64,000 bases of DNA from Agmasoma carcini (nom. nud.) (lineage: Eukaryota > Microsporidia > Thelohaniidae): the NCBI GenBank assembly GCA_029232285.1, contig JAOXFI010000007.1:1-64000 (forward strand), written 5' to 3'. Below are positions 1 to 9,992 of the stretch, in pieces. The notes beneath the pieces were generated by a model. That model saw nothing but the letters and a program-made list of their open reading frames with translations. It had not been told where the DNA came from and searched no databases. Positions within the stretch are counted from its first letter, which is position 1. Each line of letters starts with the position of its first letter. A program made the translations under genes and the position numbers.

Positions 1-152
1 GTCAGTTAGTTAGTCCTAGTTAAGATTGTTAGTCAGTTAGTTAGTCCTAGTTAAGATTGTTAGTCAGTTAGTTAGTCCTAGTTAAGATTGTTAGTCAGTT
101 AGTTAGTCATGATCAGACATGTTAGTCTTAGTTATGATTGTCAGTTAGTTAA
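1..152. repeat. 31-bp minisatellite (GTCAGTTAGTTAGTCC...)
   Basis: A unit of 31 bp beginning GTCAGTTAGTTAGTCC is repeated three times exactly (1-93), followed by a partial fourth copy and a degenerate tail rich in GTTAGTC words up to about 152. The array runs off the window's left edge, so its true size is unknown. The same GTTAGTC/GTCAGTTAG vocabulary returns in arrays near 5.1, 53.2 and 58.3 kb. Confidence 0.9.
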
Positions 153-933
153 TGTTTATCTTGTAATAAAACATAAGAAACACATTAAATTAAATAATAT
201 ATCACCTTTTTATACAAAGTCTGCTTAACCAAGCATTTATTTCAAATATAATAAAAACAAACCTTTTATAAAAAAATATACCAAAATTATACTTTAATTT
301 TAATTGAAATATCATTAAATACATTTACTTTGAGTTATTTTAAGTAATTTGTATTAAAATTGAATATTTATAATTTTTAATATTACGCTTGTATAGAAAT
401 ATCATAAATTAACACTAACAAGCATTATAACACCAAATATACTTTAAATAAATACATAAGAGTGTACATCTGTCTACAATGTGTTACATAGACATGTTTC
501 TATTATTAAATAAAGCATGATGACAAGTTTTACTATCTCTATTGTTTTTTTAAATCATAACAAATAATTTTTTTCTTAAAAATCCCTCCAATTTTTATTT
601 TCTAATCTCTAATGATTTAATATTAATTGTCATGCCATATATGATAATAACAAATGATTTTTTTTTAATATTCAATATTTAATCAATATATTTTATTTTA
701 TTAAATATATAAAATGGTATGCATTTCGATTCTTGTACTAAGCATATTTAATCTTAATCATTAAAAAAAACTTAATTAAATTTCGTATATTTTACTTTCT
801 AATAATAATTTTAATTACTTAAGGTTTTTTCAATAAATTATTACAACAAAACCTTTTCTGTAATTTTAATAAAATTTTATCTTTTGTTTATCTTTACATT
901 TTAATTCTTTGTTTATAATACACTTATTAATTA
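153..933. other. AT-rich intergenic DNA, no feature seen
   Basis: About 780 bp of strongly AT-rich sequence with homopolymer runs and no open frame of note. I see no transposase relic or RNA gene. It carries the upstream region of the following gene. Confidence 0.6.
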
Positions 934-1047
934 ATGAAATGGAGGGAATTTATACTCACACAAACCCTTTTATGTCTCCTTATTTTCGTCCCTTTATCAT
1001 TTTCAATATTCTCCTTTCATTTAAATATTTTTTTCAATCCCTCATGT

Positions 1048-1611
1048 ATGGCTCTTTGTTTGAAGAAAATCGAACAATCTATTTGTAAAATGGATGAATT
1101 ATATGATGCAAACTTTGGTCAATGGGTCAAGAACGAGGATAATTGCAAGATAGTTGGTACAGCCTTAAAGAAATACATTGATAGCTATAAAATATCTGAT
1201 TTCATTACAGTTGTCAAGTATATAGTTAAGGATTGGACATTAAAAAGTATAATATTGTTTAATAAAAGACTTATAATCGATGATCTACTTACAAAGGATG
1301 ATGTTAGTTGGACTAGAAGAATAAAAATAATATCTGGTCTTATATACACTTGGAATCCAATATTTATATCAGAATTTTTATTGGCATCCACCAGAGAATA
1401 TTCAAATGAAGATAAAGCTGATATTTTTGCAGCTGTTCTAAATGTTTTTGATCAGAGAAAATTAGGTGAGATTTTAAGTCAAATAGAGATTAAAATTGAT
1501 AAGAAATTACAGAAATCAATCATTTCTAGGTTTAAGAATAGTGTTTATAAGGATACAAAGGATAAATGGAAGAGAACAAATAGCATGCTTGAAGCATTTA
1601 ACCTTATATGA
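1048..1611 (+). CDS. Unknown helical protein
   Basis: I do not recognise this protein. The frame is open from an ATG at 934 (225 aa), but the first 38 residues are a hydrophobic, AT-driven stretch. The ATG at 1048 is preceded nine bases upstream by CCC and several A/T boxes, like other start sites in this window, so I prefer the 187 aa form. From there the protein reads as a soluble, mostly helical chain rich in Lys, Ile, Leu and Glu (for example the region around LKKYIDSYKISDF), ending in a basic stretch followed by MLEAFNLI. No catalytic motif or zinc ligand set is visible. If the 934 start is right, the N terminus would be a signal anchor instead. That is the main uncertainty. Confidence 0.6.
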   Translation: MALCLKKIEQSICKMDELYDANFGQWVKNEDNCKIVGTALKKYIDSYKISDFITVVKYIVKDWTLKSIILFNKRLIIDDLLTKDDVSWTRRIKIISGLIYTWNPIFISEFLLASTREYSNEDKADIFAAVLNVFDQRKLGEILSQIEIKIDKKLQKSIISRFKNSVYKDTKDKWKRTNSMLEAFNLI

Positions 1612-1659
1612 ATAAAAAAATATGTAAGTAAAGATATTGTTATATTTTTTAATATATTA

Positions 1660-1870
1660 AATTTATATCCGTTTCGAATCCAGCATGAGTGGTTTTTTTT
1701 AAGAAGAGGTACTATTAAATATTTTATTTATATCCGTTTCGAATCCAATATGAATAATTTTTAAGAAATAACGGTCTTAATATATTTTATTGCATTTTTA
1801 AGAAATAACGATCTTAATATATTCTATGTTATATTTTATAGTATTTTTAAGAAATAACGGTCTTAATATA
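1660..1870. repeat. Short degenerate tandem repeats
   Basis: Two copies of a TATCCGTTTCGAATCCA-containing segment (near 1667 and 1732) are followed by three copies of a TTTTTAAGAAATAACGGTC-containing segment (near 1757, 1796 and 1843). They sit directly against the left end of a Tc1 relic. No function is apparent. Confidence 0.65.
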
Positions 1871-2745
1871 CAGTACTCAAAAAAAACCGGACACCCCCAA
1901 AAAGTTTTTTGAATACCAGTAAAAATTAAATAAAATAACAATTAATGTCTAATCATCTGAGAAAGTCCGTGATATTTTTTATTTTCTTTAACGCAGATTT
2001 TATATAACATCTTTTGACAATTTTTAATTAAAACCCAATAAGAAAACTATAAAAATTGATAAAAAATACACTAATGGTTAAACATGTTTTTAAATTCAAC
2101 AAATGTAGAATTTCAGTTATTTTACATGGTGTTTTCAATAAATATAATCAATGTAAAACCTGAGTTAAAGAAATCTATTGTACAAGATCACATTAGAAAA
2201 TTAATTAAAAATGATCAACAAAAAACCTTATGTCAGATGCCGATTTATAAAAAAATCAACCTCAATTCAAATGTAGTATATGCGATAAACAGTGTATATT
2301 TTACTAAAGAAAAATCATATTAAATGTGATTATCAAATAATTAACAGACTAAGAAATACAAAACAGTGGTTATTTGAAAGTAAAGACTACTTTAGTGACA
2401 TTATTTCTTTAACATTTATAATGACTCTAAGAGGTAGAAAGTGTTGGTTGAAGAAGGAAATATTTGGTTATGGTTGTATGAATAGAAATTTGGTATTTTT
2501 AAATATGAAATATAATGATTTATATTATACTAGAATATTGAGTAATGGTTTAAACGAGAGCGCGCACAAAAATAAGATTGTATTAGAGATTTTTGAATAT
2601 ATAAACAATGAGGTTTTAGAATGGTTTTCATAGACCACAACACTATAGAACATCTATGGTTTTATTTAAAGTAAAAATCTCGAAATATTCTTTTTAAAAA
2701 CGGGGCGAATATTAGTGAAATGTTGCCTGGTATTGGTACTTTATA
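1871..2745 (+). mobile_element. Decayed Tc1/mariner element
   Basis: The left end is TA followed by CAGTACTCAAAAAAAACCGG, the form of a Tc1/mariner inverted repeat on its TA target. Inside, several frames together read like a Tc1 DDE transposase. One has a GYGCMNRNLVFLN-type stretch that replaces the family's VWGC-G segment. Another has a KIVLEIFEYINNEVLEW stretch. After a frameshift near 2630 comes an IEHLWFYLK segment, the family's NPIEHLWGYLK motif. Stops and frameshifts make it inactive. The open pieces at 2084-2323 and 2292-2633 are fragments of it, not genes. No matching right end was found; the element appears to be cut off near 2.7 kb. Confidence 0.75.
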
Positions 2746-3076
2746 TTATATATTCTGTGAGTGATAGAATCAAAGAAGTTATGCTGTCAAAGAGCGCTAT
2801 ATACGATATAAACTAGCCTTCTCTACCAATAATATAGTTTATTCCACAGAGTGAATAGATCACCCCCTCGATCTTGACCGAATAGCACAAAAAACCGTTA
2901 TTTCTAACGTTATTACATAAAGGTCTAGGTTTATAACTGAACCTATAATTATATGAAATATATTAATACATAAAGTACATCATCACATAAGCTTTAATCC
3001 TTACTATGACCAATCACTTATTTATTGATCTAACTAATCTAAAAAATATAATTATATCAAAATAAATTTAAAAAAT
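2746..3076. other. Intergenic; possible degenerate dispersed repeat
   Basis: Contains a stretch (about 2790-2900) with weak resemblance to the minus-strand form of the dispersed repeat found many times in this window (CTACCAATAAT ... CAGAGTGAA). The match is too poor to call. The rest is AT-rich DNA downstream of the convergent NAC-beta gene. Confidence 0.35.
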
Positions 3077-3439
3077 TTAATCTAGTTCTTCAACATCATT
3101 TGCTGTTTCACCACTTATGATATTTTCACTCTCTTTAAGCTTCTCTACCATATTTCTTTCATCTTGAGTTAGTTTCTTAGCTTTACCTTGTACCAAAAAA
3201 CCAATAATATTTTTATTTTTCTCAAATGCAGTGATAACAGCATTTTCAACAACAGTTGGTTTATTATTTTCATTATAAAAGCAAGACTTAAAGTAAGTAC
3301 GTTTTTGACCTAACTTAAGTTCTTTCTTGACATCATTAACATTTGTTTTTATGACCTTAGGATCTTTAGCAGTTTTTCTAGAGCCAGCTACTTTTGTTGT
3401 TTTTTGAAATATTCTATCTAACTTCTCTTTATTTACCAT
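3077..3439 (-). CDS. EGD1: Nascent polypeptide-associated complex beta subunit (BTF3/Egd1-like)
   Basis: Likely the beta subunit of NAC, the ribosome-bound dimer that shields nascent chains at the tunnel exit. Seen in the sequence: the N-terminal ribosome-binding pattern MxxEKL (MVNKEKLDRIFQ), then a basic KVAGSRKTAK segment in place of the family's GGKGTxRRKxK. The middle holds the NAC beta-barrel pattern with a VENAVITAFEKNKNIIGFLVQGKAKKLTQ stretch split over residues 63-92, and the acidic tail ends DVEELD. At 120 aa it is shorter than yeast or human homologues (about 155-160 aa), as expected for a reduced genome. The start ATG follows AAAATTTTGCC, the local start signal. The RRK motif is weakened, so ribosome binding may differ. 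It could alternatively be a second NAC-fold protein, but BTF3 is the best reading. Confidence 0.72.
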   Translation of the reverse strand: MVNKEKLDRIFQKTTKVAGSRKTAKDPKVIKTNVNDVKKELKLGQKRTYFKSCFYNENNKPTVVENAVITAFEKNKNIIGFLVQGKAKKLTQDERNMVEKLKESENIISGETANDVEELD

Positions 3440-3479
3440 GGCAAAATTTTTATAAAATTTTTTAAAGGTTTGATTTGAT

Positions 3480-3800
3480 GATGGCCTATGGCATATTAAT
3501 AACTATAGGTTATATAGGAATATGTGAGTATATTATAGGTTGTTATAGTAAGTTAAACGATATTACAGAATATTATAGAGTATTACAGAATATTATAGGG
3601 TATTATAGGATGTTATAGGATATATAAGGTTATATCAGAATATACCACTGTATTTAAGACTACATATCAGAATATATCACTACATACCATTATAATCAGA
3701 CTACATATCAGAATATATCACTACATACCATTATATATCAGATTACATACCACTATTTATCAGATTACATCATTACATATTTTTATCATTAACCCATCAT
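3480..3800. repeat. Degenerate TATTATAGG / ACTACATATCAG repeats
   Basis: About 130 bp of variants of GTATTATAGGATGTTATAGG is followed by a 41-bp unit beginning ACTACATATCAGAATATATC, repeated twice (3659-3740) and then degenerating. It lies between the divergent NAC-beta gene and the next membrane-protein gene, so it occupies their shared upstream region. Confidence 0.75.
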
Positions 3801-3894
3801 TTATATCACAAATTAGGGATTAAAGTCCTGATATGAAACGTTCTTATGTTTCATATTTTATTTTTGAAACATATTACGTCTAAACAAAAGGCGT

Positions 3895-4248
3895 ATGATT
3901 AACATTTTAAGCTTACATGGTTTTCTTTTTGTATTTCTAGCATTCTTATACTCATATTTTGTCATAGACATGATAAAGTCATCTTTTTATAAGTTAAAAG
4001 AAAGAGAATTTATAAATGTGGCTCAATTTATAGTTCAATTTATTTTATTTATTCTTTTTATTAAACTATTAGGTTGGTTGTTAGTACTAATATTTGGAGA
4101 GGATAAAGAAACTGAGGATAATACCCAAGAAGCTGATGATAAACAACAAGACAAGCAACAGGATAAGCAACAAGACAAACAACAAAGTAATAAAGAGGAA
4201 GAAGCGCCTAAGGGAGAAGAAAATAAGGAAAGTAAAGGATTTTGGTAA
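3895..4248 (+). CDS. Small membrane protein with charged Gln/Asp/Lys-rich tail
   Basis: Unknown protein of 117 aa. Residues 5-27 and 43-68 are hydrophobic and should form two transmembrane helices. The remaining third is a soluble, highly charged tail with four tandem copies of a four-residue Asp-Lys-Gln-Gln-type unit (residues 82-97), then a Glu/Lys-rich end with a terminal GFW. The repeat is visible in the DNA as near-identical CAACAAGACAAG units and is probably variable in length. The upstream region carries two TTTGTTTAGAC/AAACAT-like boxes but no clear CCC signal. The topology (hairpin in the membrane, charged cytosolic tail) resembles ER or vesicle tail proteins, but I cannot assign a family. 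A tRNA-Lys gene follows 140 bp downstream. Confidence 0.65.
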   Translation: MINILSLHGFLFVFLAFLYSYFVIDMIKSSFYKLKEREFINVAQFIVQFILFILFIKLLGWLLVLIFGEDKETEDNTQEADDKQQDKQQDKQQDKQQSNKEEEAPKGEENKESKGFW

Positions 4249-4388
4249 TAATAAAAATATTTAATCAACTTTAACTCTAAATCATTATAAAATATCATAT
4301 TTTTAAGGTTAAATCAATAAAAGTAAAAAAAAGATATTTTATAATAATTTAATAAGTTATATATAAAATATAAAAAATAACGTTTTGA

Positions 4389-4460
4389 GCCCGTGTAGCT
4401 CAGCGGTAGAGCACCGGACTTTTAATCCGGGTGTCCTGGGTTCGATCCCCAGTATGGGTG
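4389..4460 (+). tRNA. tRNA-Lys (UUU)
   Basis: A complete 72-nt cloverleaf. The acceptor stem GCCCGTG pairs with TATGGGT (with three G-U pairs), followed by discriminator G. The D arm is GCTC/GAGC. The anticodon stem is CCGGA/TCCGG around the loop CTTTTAA, giving anticodon TTT. The variable loop is GTGTC and the T arm is CTGGG-TTCGATC-CCCAG. The internal pol III boxes are intact (TAGCTCAGCGG and GGTTCGATCCC). There is no intron and CCA is not encoded, as normal for a eukaryotic nuclear tRNA. The GC content stands far above the surroundings. Confidence 0.97.
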
Positions 4461-4466
4461 TTTTTT
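4461..4466 (+). terminator. RNA polymerase III terminator of tRNA-Lys
   Basis: A run of six T residues immediately after the discriminator base, the usual pol III stop signal. Confidence 0.85.
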
Positions 4467-4775
4467 GCATTTTTAAATATTTTTTAGAGGTCTCACCATT
4501 GCTTTAATATTTAATTTTTCTATAATTATTGATTTTATCAATATATTTAACTATTTATCATTTAATAATATTTTTTTCTTCACTCCTTGATAATTATATA
4601 CAAACTTTATAGTTTTTGTAATCATTAAAAAAAAATTTATTAACACAAATGATGATAGTATAGCATCAAAAAGCAGTGAAACAACTCAAAAAACTATTTT
4701 CTCAAATATTCATTCAAATCAAAAAAATCTAAAACTTATGTATCAACCTTTAAAAAAGAATTTGATCAAAATTTT
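4467..4775. other. AT-rich intergenic spacer
   Basis: AT-rich spacer between tRNA-Lys and the next small membrane-protein gene. An AAAATTTT box lies directly before the ATG at 4776. Nothing else is seen. Confidence 0.5.
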
Positions 4776-4991
4776 ATGAGAAATTATTGTAACTTAGGTG
4801 GTTTCGTATTTGTATCATTGCTTGTTATATTCTGTATTGCTATACTACCTGCATTAAAGGCTTACATTACTACATGGACATTCATAAATGGTAGATTTGT
4901 TTATATGCCAATAACCTTTATGTTATTCTTTTGTTATATGATCTTTGTTGAAGTTTTGTATTCAATGCTACCAAATGGTTCTGAGAAATAA
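4776..4991 (+). CDS. Small two-helix membrane protein (DPM2-like?), copy 1
   Basis: A 71 aa protein starting MRNYCNLGGFVFV with two hydrophobic helices (about residues 7-30 and 43-66) joined by a short loop containing GRFVYMPIT. Size, helix spacing and the xxYxxPxx motif opening helix 2 resemble DPM2, the small subunit that stabilises dolichol-phosphate-mannose synthase in the ER. VMA21 and PIG-Y have a similar outline and cannot be excluded. The ATG is preceded by ATCAAAATTTT, the local AAATTT-type signal. A paralogue lies 600 bp downstream (5593-5814), with the same MR[ND]Y start, NL[GA]G, and a G.F.Y.P loop, so this is a tandem duplication separated by a satellite-like repeat. Confidence 0.6.
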   Translation: MRNYCNLGGFVFVSLLVIFCIAILPALKAYITTWTFINGRFVYMPITFMLFFCYMIFVEVLYSMLPNGSEK

Positions 4992-5032
4992 ATTAATTAA
5001 ATTTGTTGTTTTTATATATGTATAGTGTTAAT

Positions 5033-5277
5033 AATGGTCGGTTTTGATCAGTGATGGTAAGAAATATCCGGTCATATTCAGACATACTCAAGTCAGTCAT
5101 GATCAAGTCCGTCATGGTCACAGTCAGTCATGATCAAGTCCGTCATAGTCAGTAGTAGTCAATCATGGTCAGATCAGGTCAGTCATTGTCACAGTCCGTC
5201 ATAGTCAGTAGTAATCAGTCGTAGTCATAATCACTCATAATCGGTCATGGTCAGTCATAGCCATAATCAGTCATAGC
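5033..5277. repeat. CAGTCATGGT-type degenerate satellite
   Basis: About 245 bp made of variants of a 10-15 bp unit (CAGTCATGGT, AAGTCCGTCAT, CAGTAGTAGT), with a longer imperfect duplication of a block containing TCATGATCAAGTCCGTCAT. It lies exactly between the two small paralogous membrane-protein genes. Confidence 0.85.
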
Positions 5278-5592
5278 TTTAAGTTAGTTACAATTTTATT
5301 GTTATAGTATATTATCATATTATAACAACTTTATAATAATTAAAAACGCTTTAATGTAACTTTATATTGTTATTTAATATATTATAATATGTCCTTTGAT
5401 GTATTATATAAATATTATTTTTATTATAGTTAATTTTTTTAATAAATTGTTAGTATTAATTTACATCAAATTTCTAATATAAAATATTTAATAAAAACCA
5501 ATAAATATAAAATTATACACTCATTTTTGATTAGGTTATCAAATCTAAAACAAGTTGTTTTAAAGCTTATAAACAATCAAAAATAAAGTTTC
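5278..5592. other. AT-rich spacer between the paralogous pair
   Basis: AT-rich DNA between the satellite and the second paralogue. No coding or RNA signal is seen. Confidence 0.5.
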
Positions 5593-5814
5593 ATGAGAGA
5601 TTATTTCAACTTAGCTGGTGTTTTGTATATCTTTGCTATATACTTCTTCTCTGTTAACACATTCCTTTATATTAATGTTAGATTGACTACCAAGTACTTA
5701 ATGACTGGATATTTTATTTATGTTCCGCTTTCTATCACAATATTTATTTTGTATTTTTATTTGGTTGAGTGGATTTATTATAAATTTGTTAATGATGAAA
5801 TTGAAAAGGAGTAG
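5593..5814 (+). CDS. Small two-helix membrane protein (DPM2-like?), copy 2
   Basis: A 73 aa paralogue of the protein at 4776-4991. It starts MRDYFNLAGVLYIF, has helix 1 at about residues 7-29 and helix 2 at about 43-65, with the loop GYFIYVPLS matching GRFVYMPIT in copy 1, and a charged C terminus ending DEIEKE. The conserved Tyr-x-x-Pro at the start of helix 2 and the total length fit DPM2 best among families I know, but these are weak, low-complexity matches. A role in ER glycosyl-donor synthesis is therefore only a suggestion. The open frame at 5720-5902 is a shadow in another frame. Confidence 0.6.
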   Translation: MRDYFNLAGVLYIFAIYFFSVNTFLYINVRLTTKYLMTGYFIYVPLSITIFILYFYLVEWIYYKFVNDEIEKE

Positions 5815-6365
5815 TGCGTTAGTTGATATTGAAATAAATATTATTTTTATTTGCTTAAATGATAAGATTTTTACTATTGATTTAGAACTATGTGTATACT
5901 AAAAGAATAATATATGATATTTTATATATTAAATTTTATGATTGTATAAATATTGGGTTCGATTCTCATAGAAGTTAAAAATAATATTAATACTCATAAG
6001 AGTAGACCATAAGTCTATAAATGGTTTGAAATTATAAGGAATTTGATTTAAATAACCAATACATTTATTAAAAATGAACCATATAAATATATTGAAAATC
6101 TTCCAAAACGTAAATTAATAGTCATTGATAATATTTTCGGTCTTTTTACGTTTCTCACAAGAATATCATAAAATTATTTAACTTACTTATTCTAACAAAA
6201 TAGTATATAATTGGATAATAAATATTGGTGATACACACCTTGGTTACTAAAATTTTTCTATGGTTGAAGTTTTGTAATAGGGTTTGTCTGTTTAAAATGA
6301 TAAATATAACAAATTTTTACATACAAAAAGAAGAAAAATTGTCATAACATGTAAAAACTTAAAAA
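5815..6365. other. AT-rich intergenic, no feature seen
   Basis: A GGGTTCGATTCTC word near 5953 resembles a tRNA T-loop, but no stems form around it. No coding signal is seen. Confidence 0.5.
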
Positions 6366-6600
6366 TTAAATAAATCAAGAGAGAAGAAACAAAAAAGGGG
6401 TATAAATCATATATTTCGTGTTTTGATAAAATAGATGCAAAAACAGAATATTATGTTTCGTCTTAAAAATGAGTATAAATCATATACTTATCGTTCTTTG
6501 ATAAAATAGATGCAAAAACAGAACATTATGACCTTTTCTTTCATGTTAGATGCTGACGATAAAAAATAAAAACGCATACTATATTAGCTTTATAGCGTAT
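6366..6600 (-). repeat. Probable degenerate copy of the dispersed repeat, with internal duplication
   Basis: A segment of roughly 70 bp containing TTTTGATAAAATAGATGCAAAAACAGAA occurs twice in a row (around 6400 and 6475). Its layout (a GTATAAATCATATA box, then TTTGATAAAA, then TTAGATG-TGACG) resembles the minus-strand 3' half of the window's dispersed non-coding repeat. The assignment is tentative. Confidence 0.4.
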
Positions 6601-7020
6601 ATCATCAATATTTTAATGTGACCTTATTTGTCTATCCATCGTCAGATGGTTAGAGCTAACAAGATTATCGTATCCCTTAAACCTACTTTAAACCATACAT
6701 TAACCTGTTATATTCTAATTAGTTGTTATTTCTTATATTTTAATATGGTCTCTTACAATTGCTATGTAATAAGATTATTAAACATAACAGCTTTATGGTT
6801 ATAGCACACATTACATGGATATCCTGGATTAAAATATTATACTGATAGTGAGACATATGGGTAATACCAAAGAAATTTATTTCTGATCAAATTTTATAGA
6901 AAATAAAGTTTCTTTATATATCTGATCATTTTTTAGATATTTTCAAAATTTGACATAGTAAAAAACAAATGGCACTGTTTCGATTCAAAATCTACATTGA
7001 AAATTTTTTTATTATATTAT
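6601..7020. other. AT-rich intergenic, no feature seen
   Basis: No open frame or recognisable repeat. A GTCAGATGGTTAGAG stretch near 6640 may be debris of the same dispersed repeat. Confidence 0.4.
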
Positions 7021-7900
7021 AGGGTTCACCAGTCAATTGTAAAAAATTATCATGTTTAATTTTAAAGATTTTGTATAACACAAAATAATACTTCTAATGT
7101 TATAAATATGCTAAGAAGGTAAGGGGTTCTTCATTCTATCGTTTATTATTGTGGTTGTAACACCCCTCTTAATAAAGTGAAGTACGCGGGTTCAATTGGT
7201 AATGTAGCATTTCATTTTATTTAAGTGGTTGTATCAGTTTTTTTTAAAAATAAGACATATTAAAAGACAGTTTTTTGTTATATCAAGATACCTTTGAGAA
7301 AAATAATTATATTATGTTTTAGTCGGTTTGAGAATATACCCCAATCTGCCAAATTTCAAGATTTTAATTTGTCTGAAAGTTTTTTTTTAAAAATACTAGA
7401 AAGAATAAAATTATATTTTGATAACTTTCCAACGAAGCTAAGTGGCTTGGGTGTGATTTGTCAAATTGATGAATATATGTTCTAGTATAAGCAAAAATAC
7501 CATTGTAAAGAAAAGGTGATGAAGCTATGTGTGTTTGATATATTGGATATATTTATTTCATTTTCAAAGTATTTTTTAAGCTGGTTGGGGATGGGAGTGA
7601 AGCAACCCTATTACCTATTTTACAAAATGTGTGCAAAGAGTGGACTATAATATGGAATGGTGATTGGCGTAGTTTTATGAATATGATTAATTGAAAATTT
7701 ATATTCAACAGTTAATCATATTTTTAATTTTGTTGATCCAATTGATAGTGTTCATACTCAAAATACTGAGTCTTTATAGAATAAATTAAAATTGGAATTA
7801 AAACATGATGGGTTGTTAGAATCGTATTTACTTGAGTGGATGTAGAAAGACAATATTGCAAAATACAATTTTGATCATTTTCTTGATTCAATTAAATAAA
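7021..7900 (+). mobile_element. Decayed Merlin (ISXO2-like) transposon
   Basis: The 63-residue open stretch at 7294-7485 reads as the catalytic start of a Merlin transposase, with LSGLGVICQIDEYMF (family pattern xGGPGxxVQIDExxF, where the Asp of IDE is the first catalytic residue). Downstream, across frameshifts and stops, the DNA still encodes NHIFNFVDPIDSVHTQNTES and then LLESYLLEWM-KDNIAKYNFDHFLDSI, the C-terminal signature of the same family. A possible left end, GGGTTCACCAGTCAATTGTAAAAAAT, lies at 7022 and resembles the ends of two small elements at 11.0 and 17.1 kb. The copy is inactive. Further Merlin relics lie at 24.5, 28.4, 37.4 and 39.0 kb. Confidence 0.8.
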
Positions 7901-9320
7901 TTAAATCAATATTTTTCTTATTTATTTTTAAAACTATATTTTTATATATAGAAAAAATATTAGATCAGCCAATTCTTTTAATATAATAATTTGAACTGTT
8001 AAAAAATTAAAAATGTAATACGAAAATTTAAATTTTATATATAATGTTAAAAATCCTTTAAAATATATATATAATATTTTTGAATTGATGACATAAGCAA
8101 TACTGTTGATTATTATAATCGAAGTGATATAAATCATTTGATAAATCATGTAACTCATATTATTGAATGTTATATTGCTTAATTGTTAATTTTTTTCTTT
8201 TTATATGGATCATAATAAGAAGCTTATTAGGGTCAAGTATGTTTTAATAAACTTTAAGAATTATAAGAGACTTTTGAAAATTATTTTAAAGTTTTTAGTT
8301 AGAGTTAATTTGAAAGATATTATTAATACCAAAATTTAATTAAAAAATTCAAAAATCATTTTAAAACCATAATAAGAACAAGATACGATAATAACATTAT
8401 AAAATCAATATCGGCGTTCTCTATTGATGAAATATAGTGCTTTAAAATACATTATGATATTTTATACTCAATATTAGGCAATGCTTAGTAAATAATTAAA
8501 TCTATAGCACAATTTAAATCTTTTGAAAATACTATTAATTGTTCAGTGTGCAGAATGTTTTTAAAGATGCAGAAAATGCTTTGAAAAGGTTAATTTAAAA
8601 ACAAAAGTTGTTTTTAAGTTATAATAATCTTCAAATATTATTTATAAAATCAAAAAAAGACATTTCAATCATGACAAAACCGTGTAGAATTAGTTGATTC
8701 ACCTTCTTTTAACAAATTACAATAGAATATGATTTATCAATGAGCTAGGTTAACTAAAAATAATAGAAATAAAGGATCGTTTATTCTTCAAAAGAAAATT
8801 TAACAGAGTTAGAGTCAAAAGAGTTATCGGGGTTAAGTCAGTTATTGAAAGAGGGTCAAAATTACTTTGTGGAAGTAGTTTATAATAGAAACTAGTCAAC
8901 TATGGAAATAATTATTTATTATAATAGCAGATGAATATATGAACACAAGACCAATAATCATTCATATAATTTTGTTATACCTCATGATACAAGTATAATC
9001 ACTTAATCTATTGACTGTCTTTGATCACAACCAAATATTAGCTTGAAAAAATGTAGTTTTCCATATCAAGAAATTTATACCGTTAAATTTGTTAATACTC
9101 AATGAACCTGGTTATATTATGACCTTTTAAATGATATATAACAGATAAGAACATTGAAGAGATCAATAAATCTGGTTACAACAATGTTTAATTAATCTTA
9201 TTTTCAAAAAAAAACATGGACCGTCTATTTATATAGAAAAATATATTAAGATATTTTATAAACCCTAAAACACGCATAATATAGATGAATTATTAGTTTA
9301 TATAGCTAATCAAAGTGTTC
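7901..9320. other. AT-rich region with possible ancient coding debris
   Basis: No intact gene. Between about 8570 and 9240 the base composition becomes less extreme and short open pieces alternate between frames (for example LSGLSQLLKEGQNYF near 8850). This suggests an old decayed open frame, possibly a transposase, but I cannot assign a family. Confidence 0.4.
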
Positions 9321-9321
9321 A

Positions 9322-9782
9322 ATCTACACGTGGTAAGGTTGAAAACAATGGTAATTAAATTTTAATAGGTCAGGGCCGTGGGCGTGCGGATAACCTTGTT
9401 CACTCTGGGAAACAGTGTTTGCGGTTGATAGATAGCCACCCTTTCTTTATTGGCAGATAAGACTACGTTAGATCACGAAGATATAAGCTGGTTGGTGTGC
9501 GTAATAGTACAAGCACAGCTACGATCGCATTCTATAGCATGATATCCTTAAAGTCTTACTGTTACCATCTAAGATAGCATGACAACTAAATTTTTATATT
9601 GCCTTTTACCAAAGCATGAATAGTATTGGTTATTATCCCACTTTCCGTACCTTTTGATTATTGCCTTTAATTTAAGGTGTTTTTATTTACTGGTTTGACT
9701 TTCCTCCTTTGTAAGTTTACTGATACTTAATATCTTTTTTAGAAAATGAACTGAAAGGTTACCAATCAATACTACTTTGTAC
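9322..9782 (+). repeat. Dispersed non-coding repeat, copy (+)
   Basis: One of the best copies of the window's dispersed repeat. Landmarks in order: TACACGTGGTAAG, CAGGGCCGTGGGCGTGCGGATAACC (seen as two shorter words), TGTTCACTCTGGGAAAC, TTTGCGGTTGATAGATAG, ATATAAGCTGGTTGGTGTG, GTAATAGTACAAGC, AAGTCTTACTGTTACCATCT, AAGATAGCATGAC, CTTTTACCAAAGCATGAA and, at the end, CCAATCAATACTACTTTGT. No open frame spans it. It is more GC-rich than flanking DNA. Confidence 0.85.
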
Positions 9783-9992
9783 CATCCTTATATCTTTACC
9801 TGATCAAGTATATTGTTTAACAAACCTTAAAAATTAAATGATACCCTTTTAATATACTTCTAAAATAAAAATTGACAAACATGGATCACTTGACTATGAA
9901 TCAATATTGTTTATGATCACAAATACATAATAATTAATAAATTAACACCCAAAAATATATTAAATACCAAATATTACACTTTTAAACATCAT

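Noticed and set aside
1..93. CRISPR-like array
   Set aside because: Exact head-to-tail repeats without unique spacers, in a eukaryotic context; a minisatellite.
1667..1700. tRNA-like 3' end (GTTTCGAATCC followed by T run)
   Set aside because: No acceptor, D or anticodon stems upstream; the word is repeated 65 bp later as part of a short tandem repeat.
2084..2633. Two open frames of 79 and 113 residues read as genes
   Set aside because: They overlap, change frame and together spell a decayed Tc1 transposase ending in IEHLWFYLK; no start signal.
5940..5975. GGGTTCGATTCTC resembling a tRNA T-loop (box B)
   Set aside because: No paired stems or box A at the right distance.
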